From positions 115,579 to 146,388 of the forward strand of contig VHZZ01000748.1 of the NCBI GenBank assembly GCA_009801015.1: 30,810 nucleotides of DNA, read 5' to 3'. Position 1 is the first letter of the stretch. Each line of letters opens with the position of its first letter. Shown here piece by piece: positions 9,241 to 18,846 of this stretch. The DNA is from Silene noctiflora (Eukaryota > Streptophyta > Magnoliopsida > Caryophyllales > Caryophyllaceae). Made by a program: the position numbers and the translations under genes. The notes beneath the pieces are model-generated. The model was not told where the DNA came from. It made no database searches and saw only the letters and a program-made list of their open reading frames with translations.

Positions 9241-9438
9241 ACTCGGCCGAGTATGGGGTACTCGACCGAGTATCTGGTGTGGGTATTTTGTTTGGTTGTT
9301 GTTTGTTGTGCACACGAGCGAGTAGGTTTGTACTCAGTCGAGTTTTGCGTAGTCGATCGAGTGTAGGGCACTCGGTTGAGTGTGGCTTACTAGGTCGAGT
9401 TTTTCTTACTCGGTTGAATGTCTTGGACTCGACCGAGT
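9241..9438. repeat. Phased 12-mer array 3, in the gypsy II LTR
   Basis: Nine copies start at 9241, 9260, 9312, 9332, 9351, 9370, 9389, 9408 and 9427. Spacings are 19, 52, 20, 19, 19, 19, 19 and 19. The first is the perfect palindrome ACTCGGCCGAGT; the others vary at the centre or edges. The seven bases between copies are unrelated to each other. The array ends 33 bp before the TATA box. Confidence 0.9.
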
Positions 9439-9471
9439 GTTCGGTTTGTTACGGGTTTTTTCGCGGTTTGA

Positions 9472-9480
9472 TATAAATAG
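9472..9480 (+). promoter_or_regulatory. TATA box of the gypsy II LTR
   Basis: TATAAATAG, about 260 bp into the LTR and directly downstream of the 12-mer array. Transcription would start near 9505 and define a long R/U5 and leader. Confidence 0.6.
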
Positions 9481-10590
9481 AATGGGAAGCAGGATTAACG
9501 TGCGATTAACTTAAAAACATTTCATTAAACAGTTTCTAATCACTTTTTCACAAAAGACAAAACAACGATACTGCTTATCTTCTATTTTTATCAATCCAAG
9601 GCTTGAGTTCATCACTTTTGGGGATTTTCACATCGTTGCAGTCGTAATCGTCAGGGTAAGTTAATTGGTTCTGTCTTTTATGGTTTTAATTTAGATTGAT
9701 GAAACCCTAATTGGGTATTTTGGGGGTTTTAGGGATTAGCTTATATACTCCATTGTATTGATTAATTGCAATTATTCTAGGAGGATATTTTGTAGAGGAA
9801 GCCTTCTAGATCGTCTATCTGTGTTGATTGGATTTGCTATTCAGGTAGGGTTTTCTTACTAAGTTGGATGTATATTAGTATGATTATAATGTGATGGTTT
9901 GTATGGTTATTATGTGACGAGTTATGATGATGATGGTATATTGTTGTTGTGAGCCATTTCGAGAGATGGTCTTACACCCATTGTTCGCCTCTTGTGTTTC
10001 TCGACGCAAGGGGATGTGCACATTAATGGACTTGGGTTCGCTCGTTACGATGAGCGGGGATTTTGGTGGTAAGGCTGCGGTCCGCACTGGCAGTATGGAT
10101 TACCTGTTGCGATGGGTAATCTAGCAGGGCTACACACCTTGGTGTGTAGTCGGTTACTGGTTACTATGAATTATGGAGATGATGGTTACAGTTACTGTGG
10201 ATGTTTTTTCTTTGTTGTTATATTATATTGTTATATAGTTGGCTGACCCCATTTATGTTTTCAAAACTGTGGTGATCCATTCGGGGATGGTGAGCAGTTG
10301 GTTTAGCGGGTGATCTTGGATGTTGATGTGGATGCAGGGTTGCGGCAGGGATGAGTCGTTATCACTTATAGTCTAGCTTCCGCCGGACACTATCATAGTT
10401 TTATCACCTTTTGGATTTGAGTTGTATTGTACTTTTGAGACATGTAATCAGTTTAATAAAGTTATTTCTTTTAATATGTTTCATTATGGTTTATATGATG
10501 TACACTACCTCGGGAAACCGAGATGGTAGAACTCTCATACATTGAGGTAGCCCTTGATAAGGTACCTTAGAGTATGAGGGTATTACAAAG

Positions 10591-10602
10591 TGGTATCTGA
10601 GC
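10591..10602 (+). promoter_or_regulatory. Primer-binding site of gypsy II
   Basis: TGGTATCTGAGC, one mismatch (T for A at position 8) from the initiator tRNA-Met type site, three bases after the LTR end. Confidence 0.75.
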
Positions 10603-11326
10603 GACGATTTTAGAACCTAAAACCAATGCATCAAAATGAACTTAGGGTGTCTAAATAAAATTAACAGAGGTAGGAGTAGTTAAGAGCTACCGCAAAGTCT
10701 TGGGAGACGTCCTAAAACCGCATTTTGCCTTTAAAACTTTGAACCGGTCACTACGGGGTGTCAAGGGTCTTTGTATACCGATATGTTTCATCTGTATGTT
10801 GGATATTATATGTATGAGTTGGATGGAATATATGTGGAGTATGTGGTTATGTGTTGAAGTGATGAACAAGGTTGGATGGTTGGTAACATGATAGGATATG
10901 TGTTACAGTTATGATTTTTTTAAGCATGGGGGTAATTCGAATTTGGCAAGACTCGACCGAGTGAGGGGAACTTGACCGAGTACGGGGTACTCGACGGAGC
11001 CCCTAGCACTCGACCGAGTGGGTAATTGGTGTTTTTGGACAGAAGTTCCTGGAAGTTTTTGACTCGACCGAGTGTGCGAGACACTCGATCGAGTGGGATA
11101 TACTTGGCCGAGTACGTTGCGTACTCGACCAAGTGCATTTTCTGGTATTTTCTTGTCAGGTTTTGGAGTGGTTGAACTCAACCGAGTACATATGTGACTC
11201 GACCGAGTTGAGTTTACTCAACCGAGTGTCCCTTGGCACTCGACCGAGTATCTGTTTTAGGTGGATATATGTTGTTTTGAGTCGTAGGCTATATGCTTAC
11301 GACTGTTTCTCTTATATAGTTGAAAG
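10603..11326 (+). other. Gypsy II untranslated leader
   Basis: 724 bp between the primer-binding site and the first gag ATG. The first half is G/T-rich without coding. The second half is the 12-mer array at 10951-11249. Short frames across the array on either strand are by-products of the repeats. Confidence 0.6.
10951..11249. repeat. Phased 12-mer array 4, in the gypsy II leader
   Basis: Twelve copies form three groups of four: 10951, 10970, 10989, 11008; 11062, 11083, 11102, 11123; 11176, 11197, 11216, 11238. Within a group the spacing is 19-22 bp; between groups the gaps are 54 and 53 bp, so groups start 111 and 114 bp apart. Five copies are exactly ACTCGACCGAGT, and 11083 is the perfect palindrome ACTCGATCGAGT. 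The array ends 78 bp before the gag ATG. Confidence 0.9.
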
Positions 11327-12287
11327 ATGCCTCCCAAAAGATCCGCTGCTTACATGAGGGCTGCTGAGATGAGCATAGAGAAGATTGCTCATCATAGAGC
11401 ATCAGGAGGCTCTCAAGAGTATTGGGAATGCTAAAGAGGTGGTCATAGATCCCACGAAAATGAGCACCACCATCCCTCGCTTCAATCCTACGACCTATGA
11501 GGGCACAGGAGCGCCGAATTTCCTCTACAACTAGCATAAGGCAATGGAAAGTGTGCTAGAAGTTGTTAACTATCCAAAAGAGATGAAGGTAGAGCAAGCT
11601 GCGTTCTACCTGAGAGATGAGGTTGGGGTATGGTGGAATCGGGAGAGGGAAGCTGCAAGGGAGTTCTACAAGATCCAGGGGTAACCTGCTATTCCTTGGT
11701 CTGAGTTCAAGAAAGCTATGAGGCACCAGTTTGTTCCGGAGCACGATCGTAACAAGATAAGGGCGGAGTTTGACTCTTTTCGTATGTCCGAGGGCATGAA
11801 TGTGATGGAGTATTACCGTAAGTTTAACGAGCTGGCACGCAACGTGGATGACATGGAGATGAATCAGTTGAGCTTGGCTATCCGTTTTGAGAAGGGGTTA
11901 TCTGTGCAGATTTTAGAGAGGCTGGCTTTTGGGGTCCTTACGGACTTAAAGAAGGTATATGAGACGACTGAGAATGCTGAGAGATTAGCCGACATGACTA
12001 AGGAAACCAAGGAGAAGGGTAGTGAGAAGAGAAAAGCTGATAGTGAGGGAACCGGGACTTCGGGGTTCAAGAGGGGGAACATTAACTAGGGGAAAGCTTC
12101 CTCTGGTGGCTTTGGATTCAGCGGGGGATCATCGTATGGGGGCCGTGGTGGCAGGATCTACAGTAGCAACTCTGGGCTGCAATACTGTGGCGGTTCTGGC
12201 CACAAGAGGTATGAGTGCACCAGTTTCGGCGGGAATAGTTTCCAGGGGCAGAGGATAGGCGGCTTATCTCAGAGACCAGGACAGAGT
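11327..12287 (+). pseudogene. Gypsy II gag, broken
   Basis: The capsid-nucleocapsid precursor of a Ty3/gypsy element. It starts MPPKRSAAYMRAAEM at 11327. A frame change near 11400, a TAG in place of a residue near 11530 and another near 11682 break it. The core retains PRFNPTTYEG, an AAFYLRDEVGVWW motif and FVPEHDRNKIRAEFDSF, all typical of plant gypsy Gag. The longest intact piece (11718-12089) ends in a TAG at 12087-12089. The same frame then continues with a Gly/Ser-rich tail and a zinc knuckle whose first Cys is missing (LQYCGGSGHKRYEC). Confidence 0.8.
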
Positions 12288-12863
12288 ATGGCTAGAAACC
12301 GACCAGCTGGGTCATGGCATAGCCAAGGGGGTCAAGGCAACGACAGTAACTTCAACCGCAACAACGGTGGGACGTACCAGCAGCAGACCGGTAATGGGCA
12401 CCAGAATTCAGCTGCTAAATCTACTACATCGGCTAGCACGGTGCAGGGTGGAGGACAGAAGAACAGCGACAAGGTGTTCATGATGGATAAGCAAGTAGCG
12501 GAGGACGATGCTCAAGTGGTTACCGGTACTTTTATTATCAATGGAACTCCTTCTTTTGTTTTTTTTTATTTGGGGTCAACACACTCTTTTGTGTCTAGGA
12601 GTCATGCAAGGTCTATGGGTCTGGGGGAGTATGAGTCTATAAGGGATGAACTCTTTATACCGTCGGGCGAGTCTGTATCATGTGGGAAGTTGTATAAGAG
12701 GGTGTCTATGGTTGTTGGAAAAGTCAACTTTCCGGTTGATTTGTTTGAGTTTCCTATGGATGGGTTTAAGTTTATAGTCGGGATGGACTGGTTGGGAAAG
12801 TATAGTGCTACCATAGACAGTCACTAGAAGAAGGACACTTTAAAAGGGCGTAAGGGAGTTAGG
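12288..12863 (+). pseudogene. Gypsy II protease region, active site lost
   Basis: In the same frame as gag: a Gln/Asn/Gly-rich linker, then the retropepsin-like region around 12520-12820. The family active-site pattern D-S-G-A/S-THSF is here YLGSTHSFVS, so the catalytic Asp is absent. The C-terminal half, with FKFIVGMDWLGKY, is well kept. A TAG at 12825-12827 splits it from the RT region, which follows in the same frame. It would normally cleave the Gag-Pol polyprotein. Confidence 0.75.
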
Positions 12864-14150
12864 GTGTCTTACCGTGGGTTTGTGATCAGACCCAAAGTCA
12901 AGATCATTACAGCGATGACTTTGAAGTCATACCTGAGGAAGGGTTATCCCATGAACCTTTGCCATGTAAAGGACACTACGATAGAGGAGCCATCAGCTTT
13001 AGAGATACCGGTGGTGGGTGAGTTCGGAGATGTTTTTCCAGATGAGATGCCGGGGTTACCAAGGCAGAGAGATATCAAATTTAGTGTTGAGTTGAAGCCG
13101 GGGACGAGACCTATCTCTAAGGCCCCGTACCGCATAGGTCCTAAGGAGCGTGAGCAGTTGAAGAAACATTTGAATGAATGGCTTGATAAGAGGTACATTA
13201 GACCTAGTGTATCGCCTTGGGGGTGCTCCAGTTTTGTTTGTGAAGAACAAGGATGGCAGTTTGAGGTTATGCATCGACTACCGGGAGTTGAACCATGTGA
13301 CGGTGAAGAACAAGTATCATTTTCCGGGGATTGATGATCTTTTTGACCAGTTGAGTGGGGCTGGAGTGTTTTCTAAGATCGATCTAAGGTCGGGGTACCA
13401 TCAGCTGAGGATTCGAGATGAAGACATACCAAAGACAGCTTTTCGATCGAGGTATGGTCACTCTAAGTATGTGGTGATGTCGTTTGGCTTGACTAACGCA
13501 CCAGCAGTGTTCATGGATTTGATGAACCGAGTTTTCAGTCAGTTCCTAGATTGGTTCGTGGTAGTGTTCATTGATGATATCCTAGTCTATTCCAAGACTA
13601 AGGAAGAGACCGAGGAGCATTTGAGATTGGTATTGCAAACTTTGCGCGATAACCAGTTGTGTGCTAAGTTATCCAAGTGTGAGTTCTGGTTGAAGAAAGT
13701 GTCATTTTTTGGCCATGTGATTTCCAAGGATGGGGTAGCTTTGGATCCTACCAAGATTGAGGCGGTGTCCAACTGGGAAGCACCGAAAAATGTAGCCAAG
13801 ATTCGAATTTTCTTGGGTCTGGTCGGGTATTACAGGAGGTTCGTGAAAGACTTTTCAAAGATAGCTAGGCCAATGACAACTTTGATGAGGAAGGAGAATA
13901 GATTTCGCTCGGATGAGAGTTGTGAAACGGCGTTCCAAATCTTAAATGAGCTTTTGACTACAGCTCCCGTCTTAGATTTACCAGAAGAGAGTGAGAACTT
14001 TGAGGTATAAACAGACGCCTCAAAGAATCGGTTGGGTTGTGCTCTTATGCAAAATGGGAAGGTGATTGCCTATGCTTCTAGGCAATTGAAGACTTATGAG
14101 GAGAGTTATCCTACTCACGATTTGGAGTGGGTGATGTGGTTTTTGCTTTA
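12864..14150 (+). pseudogene. Gypsy II reverse transcriptase and partial RNase H
   Basis: 12864-13218 reads the RT N-terminus ([13 protein letters not shown], then [10 protein letters not shown]). One extra G in the G-run at 13219-13223 shifts the frame. From 13224 the next frame continues with [20 protein letters not shown], the [11 protein letters not shown] motif and the catalytic [10 protein letters not shown] box, so the palm domain is intact. RT ends near 13990. A TAA at 14008-14010 replaces the residue before TDASKN, the start of RNase H, which runs to THDLE near 14130 and is then cut off. Integrase is missing. Many residues fit Tekay/Del-type chromoviruses. Confidence 0.85.
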
Positions 14151-14152
14151 AA

Positions 14153-14342
14153 GTCTTTTATGGTTTTAATTTAGATTGATGAAACCCTAATTGGGTATTT
14201 TGGGGGTTTAATAAAGTTATTTATTTTAATATGTTTCATTGTGGTTTCTATGATGTACACTACCTCGGGAAACCGAGATGATAGCACTCTCATACCTTGA
14301 GGTAGCCCTTGATAAGGTACTTTGGAGTATAGGGGTGTTACA
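14153..14342 (+). mobile_element. Gypsy II 3' LTR remnant, two joined pieces
   Basis: 14153-14209 equals 9673-9729 of the 5' LTR at all 57 positions. 14207-14342 matches 10452-10587 with about 11 differences by eye. The two pieces join at a shared GTTT. About 460 bp of LTR start and 720 bp of LTR middle are missing. It ends GGGTGTTACA, followed by the target-site duplication. Confidence 0.85.
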
Positions 14343-14391
14343 CGTTCCATAGTGTGCTTAACTTCCCGAAATAAACAACAATAGACATACC
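14343..14391 (-). pseudogene. Ty1/copia gag, upstream fragment
   Basis: The minus strand reads MSIVVYFGKLSTLWNEL across the gypsy II insertion point, matching the SV.EYF.KLK.LWDEL motif of copia Gag. The next residues come from 9207 downward on the other side of gypsy II. The fragment is only 49 bp because a third LTR starts at 14392. Bases 14343-14347 (CGTTC) are the right target-site duplication of gypsy II. Confidence 0.7.
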
Positions 14392-15860
14392 TGTAACACC
14401 CGTGATTTTAACTTATTGGGTAATTTATTAATATCGCTACTTTTATAATTTTCACTTTTATTTTATCGAGTAAATAGCTTAAACCACTAATTTATCACTA
14501 ACTGTCTTTATTTTTGTGGCAAATCATATTTTAACTTAGTTGGGTTAAAACCTTTACTAAATTGTTCAAATAGACTTAAAAATTGAATTCTATGTGAAAT
14601 TTGAATAAGACTGACTTCATTAGTAATGAATCAAGTTTAGTTACTTTTGGGTCAAGTTTTAGGTCTCATTTATGAGAAAAGTCTTTTATTCATTATCTTC
14701 CTCACAAATCTCAGCACTTTCTCTCCACAAAACCCCTTTTAAAGTTCCTCTTAAATCTCCCATGTAAAACCTACACAAAATCTTCGATTCTTAACCAAAT
14801 TTAGATCACTTTGTTGTTCTAGAATACTCTCTCCTTCCTTTTTCTTTATAAGTAATAAAATTTAACATCTTTCTAAAAGCCATTTTTTATAAATCTTTCT
14901 CAATCACTTTTAATGGTGTTCAAGGTTGAGAAATGGGTTGAATTTGAAAATTTAGGGCAAGGGTCATTTGGAGTCGACACCTACCTAAAGAAATGGATGC
15001 TTTGAGTTCTAGAAAGGTAACAGTCATGGGCTACTAGGTATTACATGTGTTTGTATTAATTGGTAGTTTAATTTGGTAATTTTTTATTAAAATTACCATA
15101 TTTGGTGATTAATTATAAAATTGGGTAAAATTGTGAACTTGATCACCATTTTGTGTTGAGAATCATCTTTTATACTTGTTTATACAATATTTAAGCCTAA
15201 TATGTTGATTTTCACCTTATTAGTGTTAACTTGGTTCTTGTTTGAAGTTTTGAAGCAATATAAAGATGTTAAGTGTGTTATTGAGTGAATATATGACTGA
15301 GAAGTGTTAATGTTGTCAGTTAGTCATACTTATGCTCATCCCATGTTTTTTTATGTCTCAAAATATGTTAGTCTTATTCTTATTACTGAGGTTTCATGTT
15401 AGTTTGATGATATTGTCTCCATCTTTGAAGTTGGAGCCATTTTGGGTAAAGTTGTAGTTGTGTTGTTGACAATTCTTGTAATCGCTTGATGTTTGGTTAT
15501 GTCCAACGCATTCATGAGTCGTTTAAACCATTAATGAGTGTGTATATATGTTGCATTAGTGAGTATAGATGGGCATTGACATGTGTAAACAAATTATATT
15601 AAAGTGGGAATGAAAATTGGTAAATGAGTAACAAGTTTGGAAATCGTCTACATAAAGGGTCAACTTTAAATGATCATAAATCGAGTTTTAGACATGATAT
15701 TTATGTAATTCAAATTGATATATTAGCTCATCCTCTTATGTTTCTAACGGTAGGTGATGCTCCCTAAAAGTCCAATAAATGTGGGAGATATGACCACTTT
15801 ACGAAAAACTGGTTGAATAGTATTCCTTGACAGTGCGATTTGAACTTGACAGTGCGAGTT
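14392..15860 (+). mobile_element. Third LTR (gypsy-type), right end not found
   Basis: It starts TGTAACACCCGTGATTTT, the style of gypsy LTR starts, directly in copia gag. The left flank ATACC (14387-14391) would be one target-site copy; no matching end is seen. The LTR contains GGGAGATATGACCACTTTAC (15783-15802), shared with 5182-5201, then two copies of CTTGACAGTGCGA. No gag or pol follows, so it is truncated, probably near the MULE at about 15860-15925. Confidence 0.55.
15826..15857. repeat. CTTGACAGTGCGA pair at 19-bp spacing
   Basis: Identical 13-mers at 15826-15838 and 15845-15857, starts 19 bp apart, downstream of the same LTR word that precedes array 1. The motif is not the ACTCG 12-mer. 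Confidence 0.8.
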
Positions 15861-15894
15861 GCTTCCATTTAGGAAGGGACCATACAAACTTGAC

Positions 15895-16035
15895 TATGGA
15901 AGATACAAGCTATGATGGAAGATACATGCACGGGAAAATGGGTAAATAAGGGGCTAAAATTGGTGTAAAAATACACCACATCACTCATCCACAAAATCTT
16001 CATAGTCAACCTTTTGATGGAAGATACAAGCTATG
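15895..16035. repeat. Short local duplications GGAAGATACAAGCTATG
   Basis: GGAAGATACAAGCTATG occurs at 15898-15914 and 16019-16035; a third shorter copy, GATGGAAGATACA, overlaps the first. They lie at the LTR/MULE junction, so probably filler from double-strand-break repair. Confidence 0.6.
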
Positions 16036-18846
16036 CCATGTTGGCAAGGAAGGTCACACAACTGCCAGGGAAACATGTGCAAGTGTGCATTGATATCAAT
16101 AACATACTGTTTGCTTATGTACTAAACTTCAAAATTCTCATAAATTGAAGCATAAACATCACAACCATTGCTTCTTTTACAGCCAACTTCGGGAACTTAT
16201 CCACATAAGACATCACCTTACCTTGATAATTTCTCACTCTTCCTTCTTCTCATAGTGTCTTTCATCACATAATTTCTCATACACTCCATCCGAGTTAAGA
16301 TTGGCTTGTCATATACCCTCTTAAAACATAATTAAAAACTTCACACATGTTATTCAGTAACATATTTGACTTAAAGTTGATGTTAAAGACATTCCTACTC
16401 CAATGATGATCTTTAATCTGAGACAAACAGGTGTGTGCTCTTTCATTGAGGTACTTGATTCTCTCCATCTGGGAATCAAACGCAATCTGGAATAAGAACT
16501 AGATCAGTATGGTAATTTGTATGTCACATACAAACTAGATACATTAAGAAAGCGAAGAAGGCAAGACCTTTGTACTTGTTCTGCCAGCCTTCCAAAAGGA
16601 GTCTTTGAATGTCATACCTGCGGACTGGGGCTTGAATCTTGCTCATATAAGTCTTACATAAACCCCAATATCTACCTTAAGAGTGGTAATATTGAAAGCC
16701 TCCATGATGTCCTTCTGTCTGTCTGACATTATTAGTTAGCCCTAGACTTTTTACTTTACTTAAATCCTTCATAAGCAGATTTAAAAACCAAGTCCCAGTG
16801 GCACCATTCTCAATCTCAACAATTGCTCAAGAAACTGGGTATATGTTATTTGTTCTCATCCATTTTAATAACCACCAAACATATCCCTGGTAGGCACTAT
16901 TCAAATGGCAACCATCTACCCCAATAATAGGTCTACACCAATTCAAATACCTCTCCTTAACTGGTTTCAAACATATGTACATCCTTTGGAAAAGGGCGAG
17001 GTCTCTCAATTGAGTGAACAACAACAATAGTTGTGGAGCTAGATATATGTTTCTTAACAGCATTAGCATAGTCCCACACCGTCCCATTATATATTGGTGA
17101 GCACAATATCTATACATGGTCAGTTTTGCTCTTGCTCTTACTGACCAACACATATCATATTTATCATCTACCCCCAAATCCCTTTTAATCTATTTCTACC
17201 ACACTTTTATTTTCCAATTGAGATTTATCCTATAATATTCCAAGTACTTCTATGCTCTTGCTCTTGCTCTTACTCACCATTTTATTGATGCTACTAAATA
17301 CATAGTAATGACCTAAGTTTACGTTCCCTATCCGTCAAACCCAAGCAGATCCCATTGATGTAGCATAAACAGGGTACATACACTTCCTTTTAGCCTTACA
17401 GTTACACTCAGGATATTTGATGTTATAGGATTCCAAACACACTTGTACTTATGTCTACAATATGTGGCTATGCTCTTATTTTGATTGTGCTCATAGTAGA
17501 AGTGATACTTGTTTTGACCTGTATAGTCAATTAGGTCTTTCTTCAGTGCAAGCTTGTCAAGGAATTTATGACCTCTTAGCAACACAATTTGGCCCTTGAA
17601 GTCAACCTCATGATTAAATGATGGGCAGTCATCATCTGATCCCTTCAAGCTTCTTAGTTCATCATCATCATCAACATTATCTTCCTCCTCAACCATTGGC
17701 TCCACCACCTCTAAAACTCTTCTGAATCTAACTAGGCTAAGAGTCTGGTCAATTTTATTTATTAATGACCCCTCATTTTGTTTAATAAACACTTCTTCTG
17801 CCCTCATATTTTTATCTCCCAAAGTGAAATCAACATCTAATTGCTCATCCTTTGATTCCTCTTCAGACACCTCAGAATCCTCCTCCAAACCCTCATCACC
17901 TTATCAAGCTTTTCTTACCTTTAGTTAACTTCTTAGGTCTTCTAATTGACTTCAAAGTTGACTAAGGGTTCAAAGACACACCAGTCTCATTAGATCTGAC
18001 CTCTAAACAATTCTCAGAAAACTCAAACTGCTAATCAAACTCATTATCGATCAGTCCACTACCTTTGCTTTACCATTAACAAAGTCCACTTCCATTGCTT
18101 TGCCCTTACCCTTTTCCACTGCCATTGCTTTAGCCTTACCCTTTTCCACTACAGTTGCTTTACCCTTACCCAAGTTCTGATCTATCGACCTCAAATTTAT
18201 CTTTGCTTCTCTAACATCAGTAAAACCCTCAGATTTCACTACCTTACTGACTTTTGGTCCAACATTTTTGCGTTTTTAGTTGAGTTGTTTTACAGGTACT
18301 ATCATTCAAGAGAGTGAGTTTGAAAGTAGGTGAGTTCAGTTTTATAGGTGAAGAATGATATCTTAGGCATTTTCTTGTAGGGGTAGATGGGATGGGTTTC
18401 AAATTTGGTGAGGTCTTTTTAGTTGGGGCAGCATTTTCACGCACTTTAGAAGCTTTGCCAATGTTAATATTTTTAGACTTTATTGGGGGAATCTTGGAGG
18501 CGTCGACATCTAAAGGCATGCTCTAACTTTCAACATACAAATCAATCCTATTAAATTTATTCTTGAATTTATGACTCATCCATGTCCTCAATCATTTTTA
18601 AATATAACTGTCTTACCACTAGTGAGATTTTTATCAAACTTTCTAAAATAAATTATTAGAATAACATTTTTAGGGACAACTTTTCTGGCAGAGATCAACC
18701 AGAAACAACCAACTCTGTTCATTCGAGAAAACCTCGAAAATGAAATTAGTAACACCATCCACCTATTCATTTTTATGCTTAGCATATCTAAATTTACCCT
18801 CAAAATGAAACCTAATATCTAGTCTAATTGGCGTGCCGTTGCTCAT
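15925..18846 (-). pseudogene. MULE (MuDR-type) transposase gene, decayed
   Basis: Read on the minus strand from an ATG at 18846. The parts are: a PB1-like N-terminus (MSNGTPIRLDIRFHF) with a stop and frame change near 18763; a Lys/Pro-rich linker (18519-18244); a 10-residue repeat region (18180-18061); an acidic linker and the MuDR DNA-binding domain (17888-17328, with LLRGHKFLDKLALKKDL and KYKCVWN); the catalytic core with GVDGCHL near 16910, holding the first Asp, and SDRQKDIMEAFN in a shifted frame near 16710; FWKAGRTST near 16590; NNMCEVFN near 16360; and a degraded SWIM zinc finger PCQHGIACI near 16030. Many stops and shifts rule out function. It would have moved its own DNA by cut-and-paste. 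Confidence 0.8.
18061..18180 (-). repeat. Four 30-bp tandem units, 10-residue coding repeat
   Basis: Units at 18061-18090, 18091-18120, 18121-18150 and 18151-18180. The middle two are nearly identical. On the minus strand they code VEKGKAKAMA-like decapeptides, a basic low-complexity linker between the PB1-like part and the DNA-binding domain of the MULE protein. Confidence 0.8.

Larger units (their letters stand above)
9213..10587 (+). mobile_element. Gypsy II 5' LTR
   Basis: A 1375-bp LTR starting TGATAC and ending GGTATTACA three bases before the primer-binding site. U3 holds the 12-mer array (9241-9438) and a TATA box (9472-9480). A perfect hairpin CTACACACCTTGGTGTGTAG lies at 10130-10149, and a CTCGG-GAAA-CCGAG hairpin at 10509-10522 near the 3' end. 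Confidence 0.8.
9213..14342 (+). mobile_element. Gypsy II: internally deleted Ty3/gypsy element
   Basis: A 5130-bp plus-strand element in the order 5' LTR, primer-binding site, leader with 12-mer array, gag, protease, reverse transcriptase, partial RNase H, then a short LTR remnant. It is inserted in copia gag. Integrase, any chromodomain, the 3' untranslated part and most of the 3' LTR are gone. The style of Gag and of RT (FIDDILVYS) fits plant chromoviruses of the Tekay/Del type, but this cannot be settled without integrase. The reading frame carries several stops and frameshifts, so it is dead. Confidence 0.85.

Noticed and set aside
9228..9476. Open frames over the LTR 12-mer array, plus strand
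   Set aside because: The frames arise because 12-mer copies with 19-bp spacing avoid some stops. They lie in U3, upstream of the TATA box, and match no domain.
10909..11181. 90- and 72-codon minus-strand frames in the gypsy II leader
   Set aside because: Arg/Ser/Val repeats in the product mirror the 12-mer array. There is no family match, and they lie antisense to the element.
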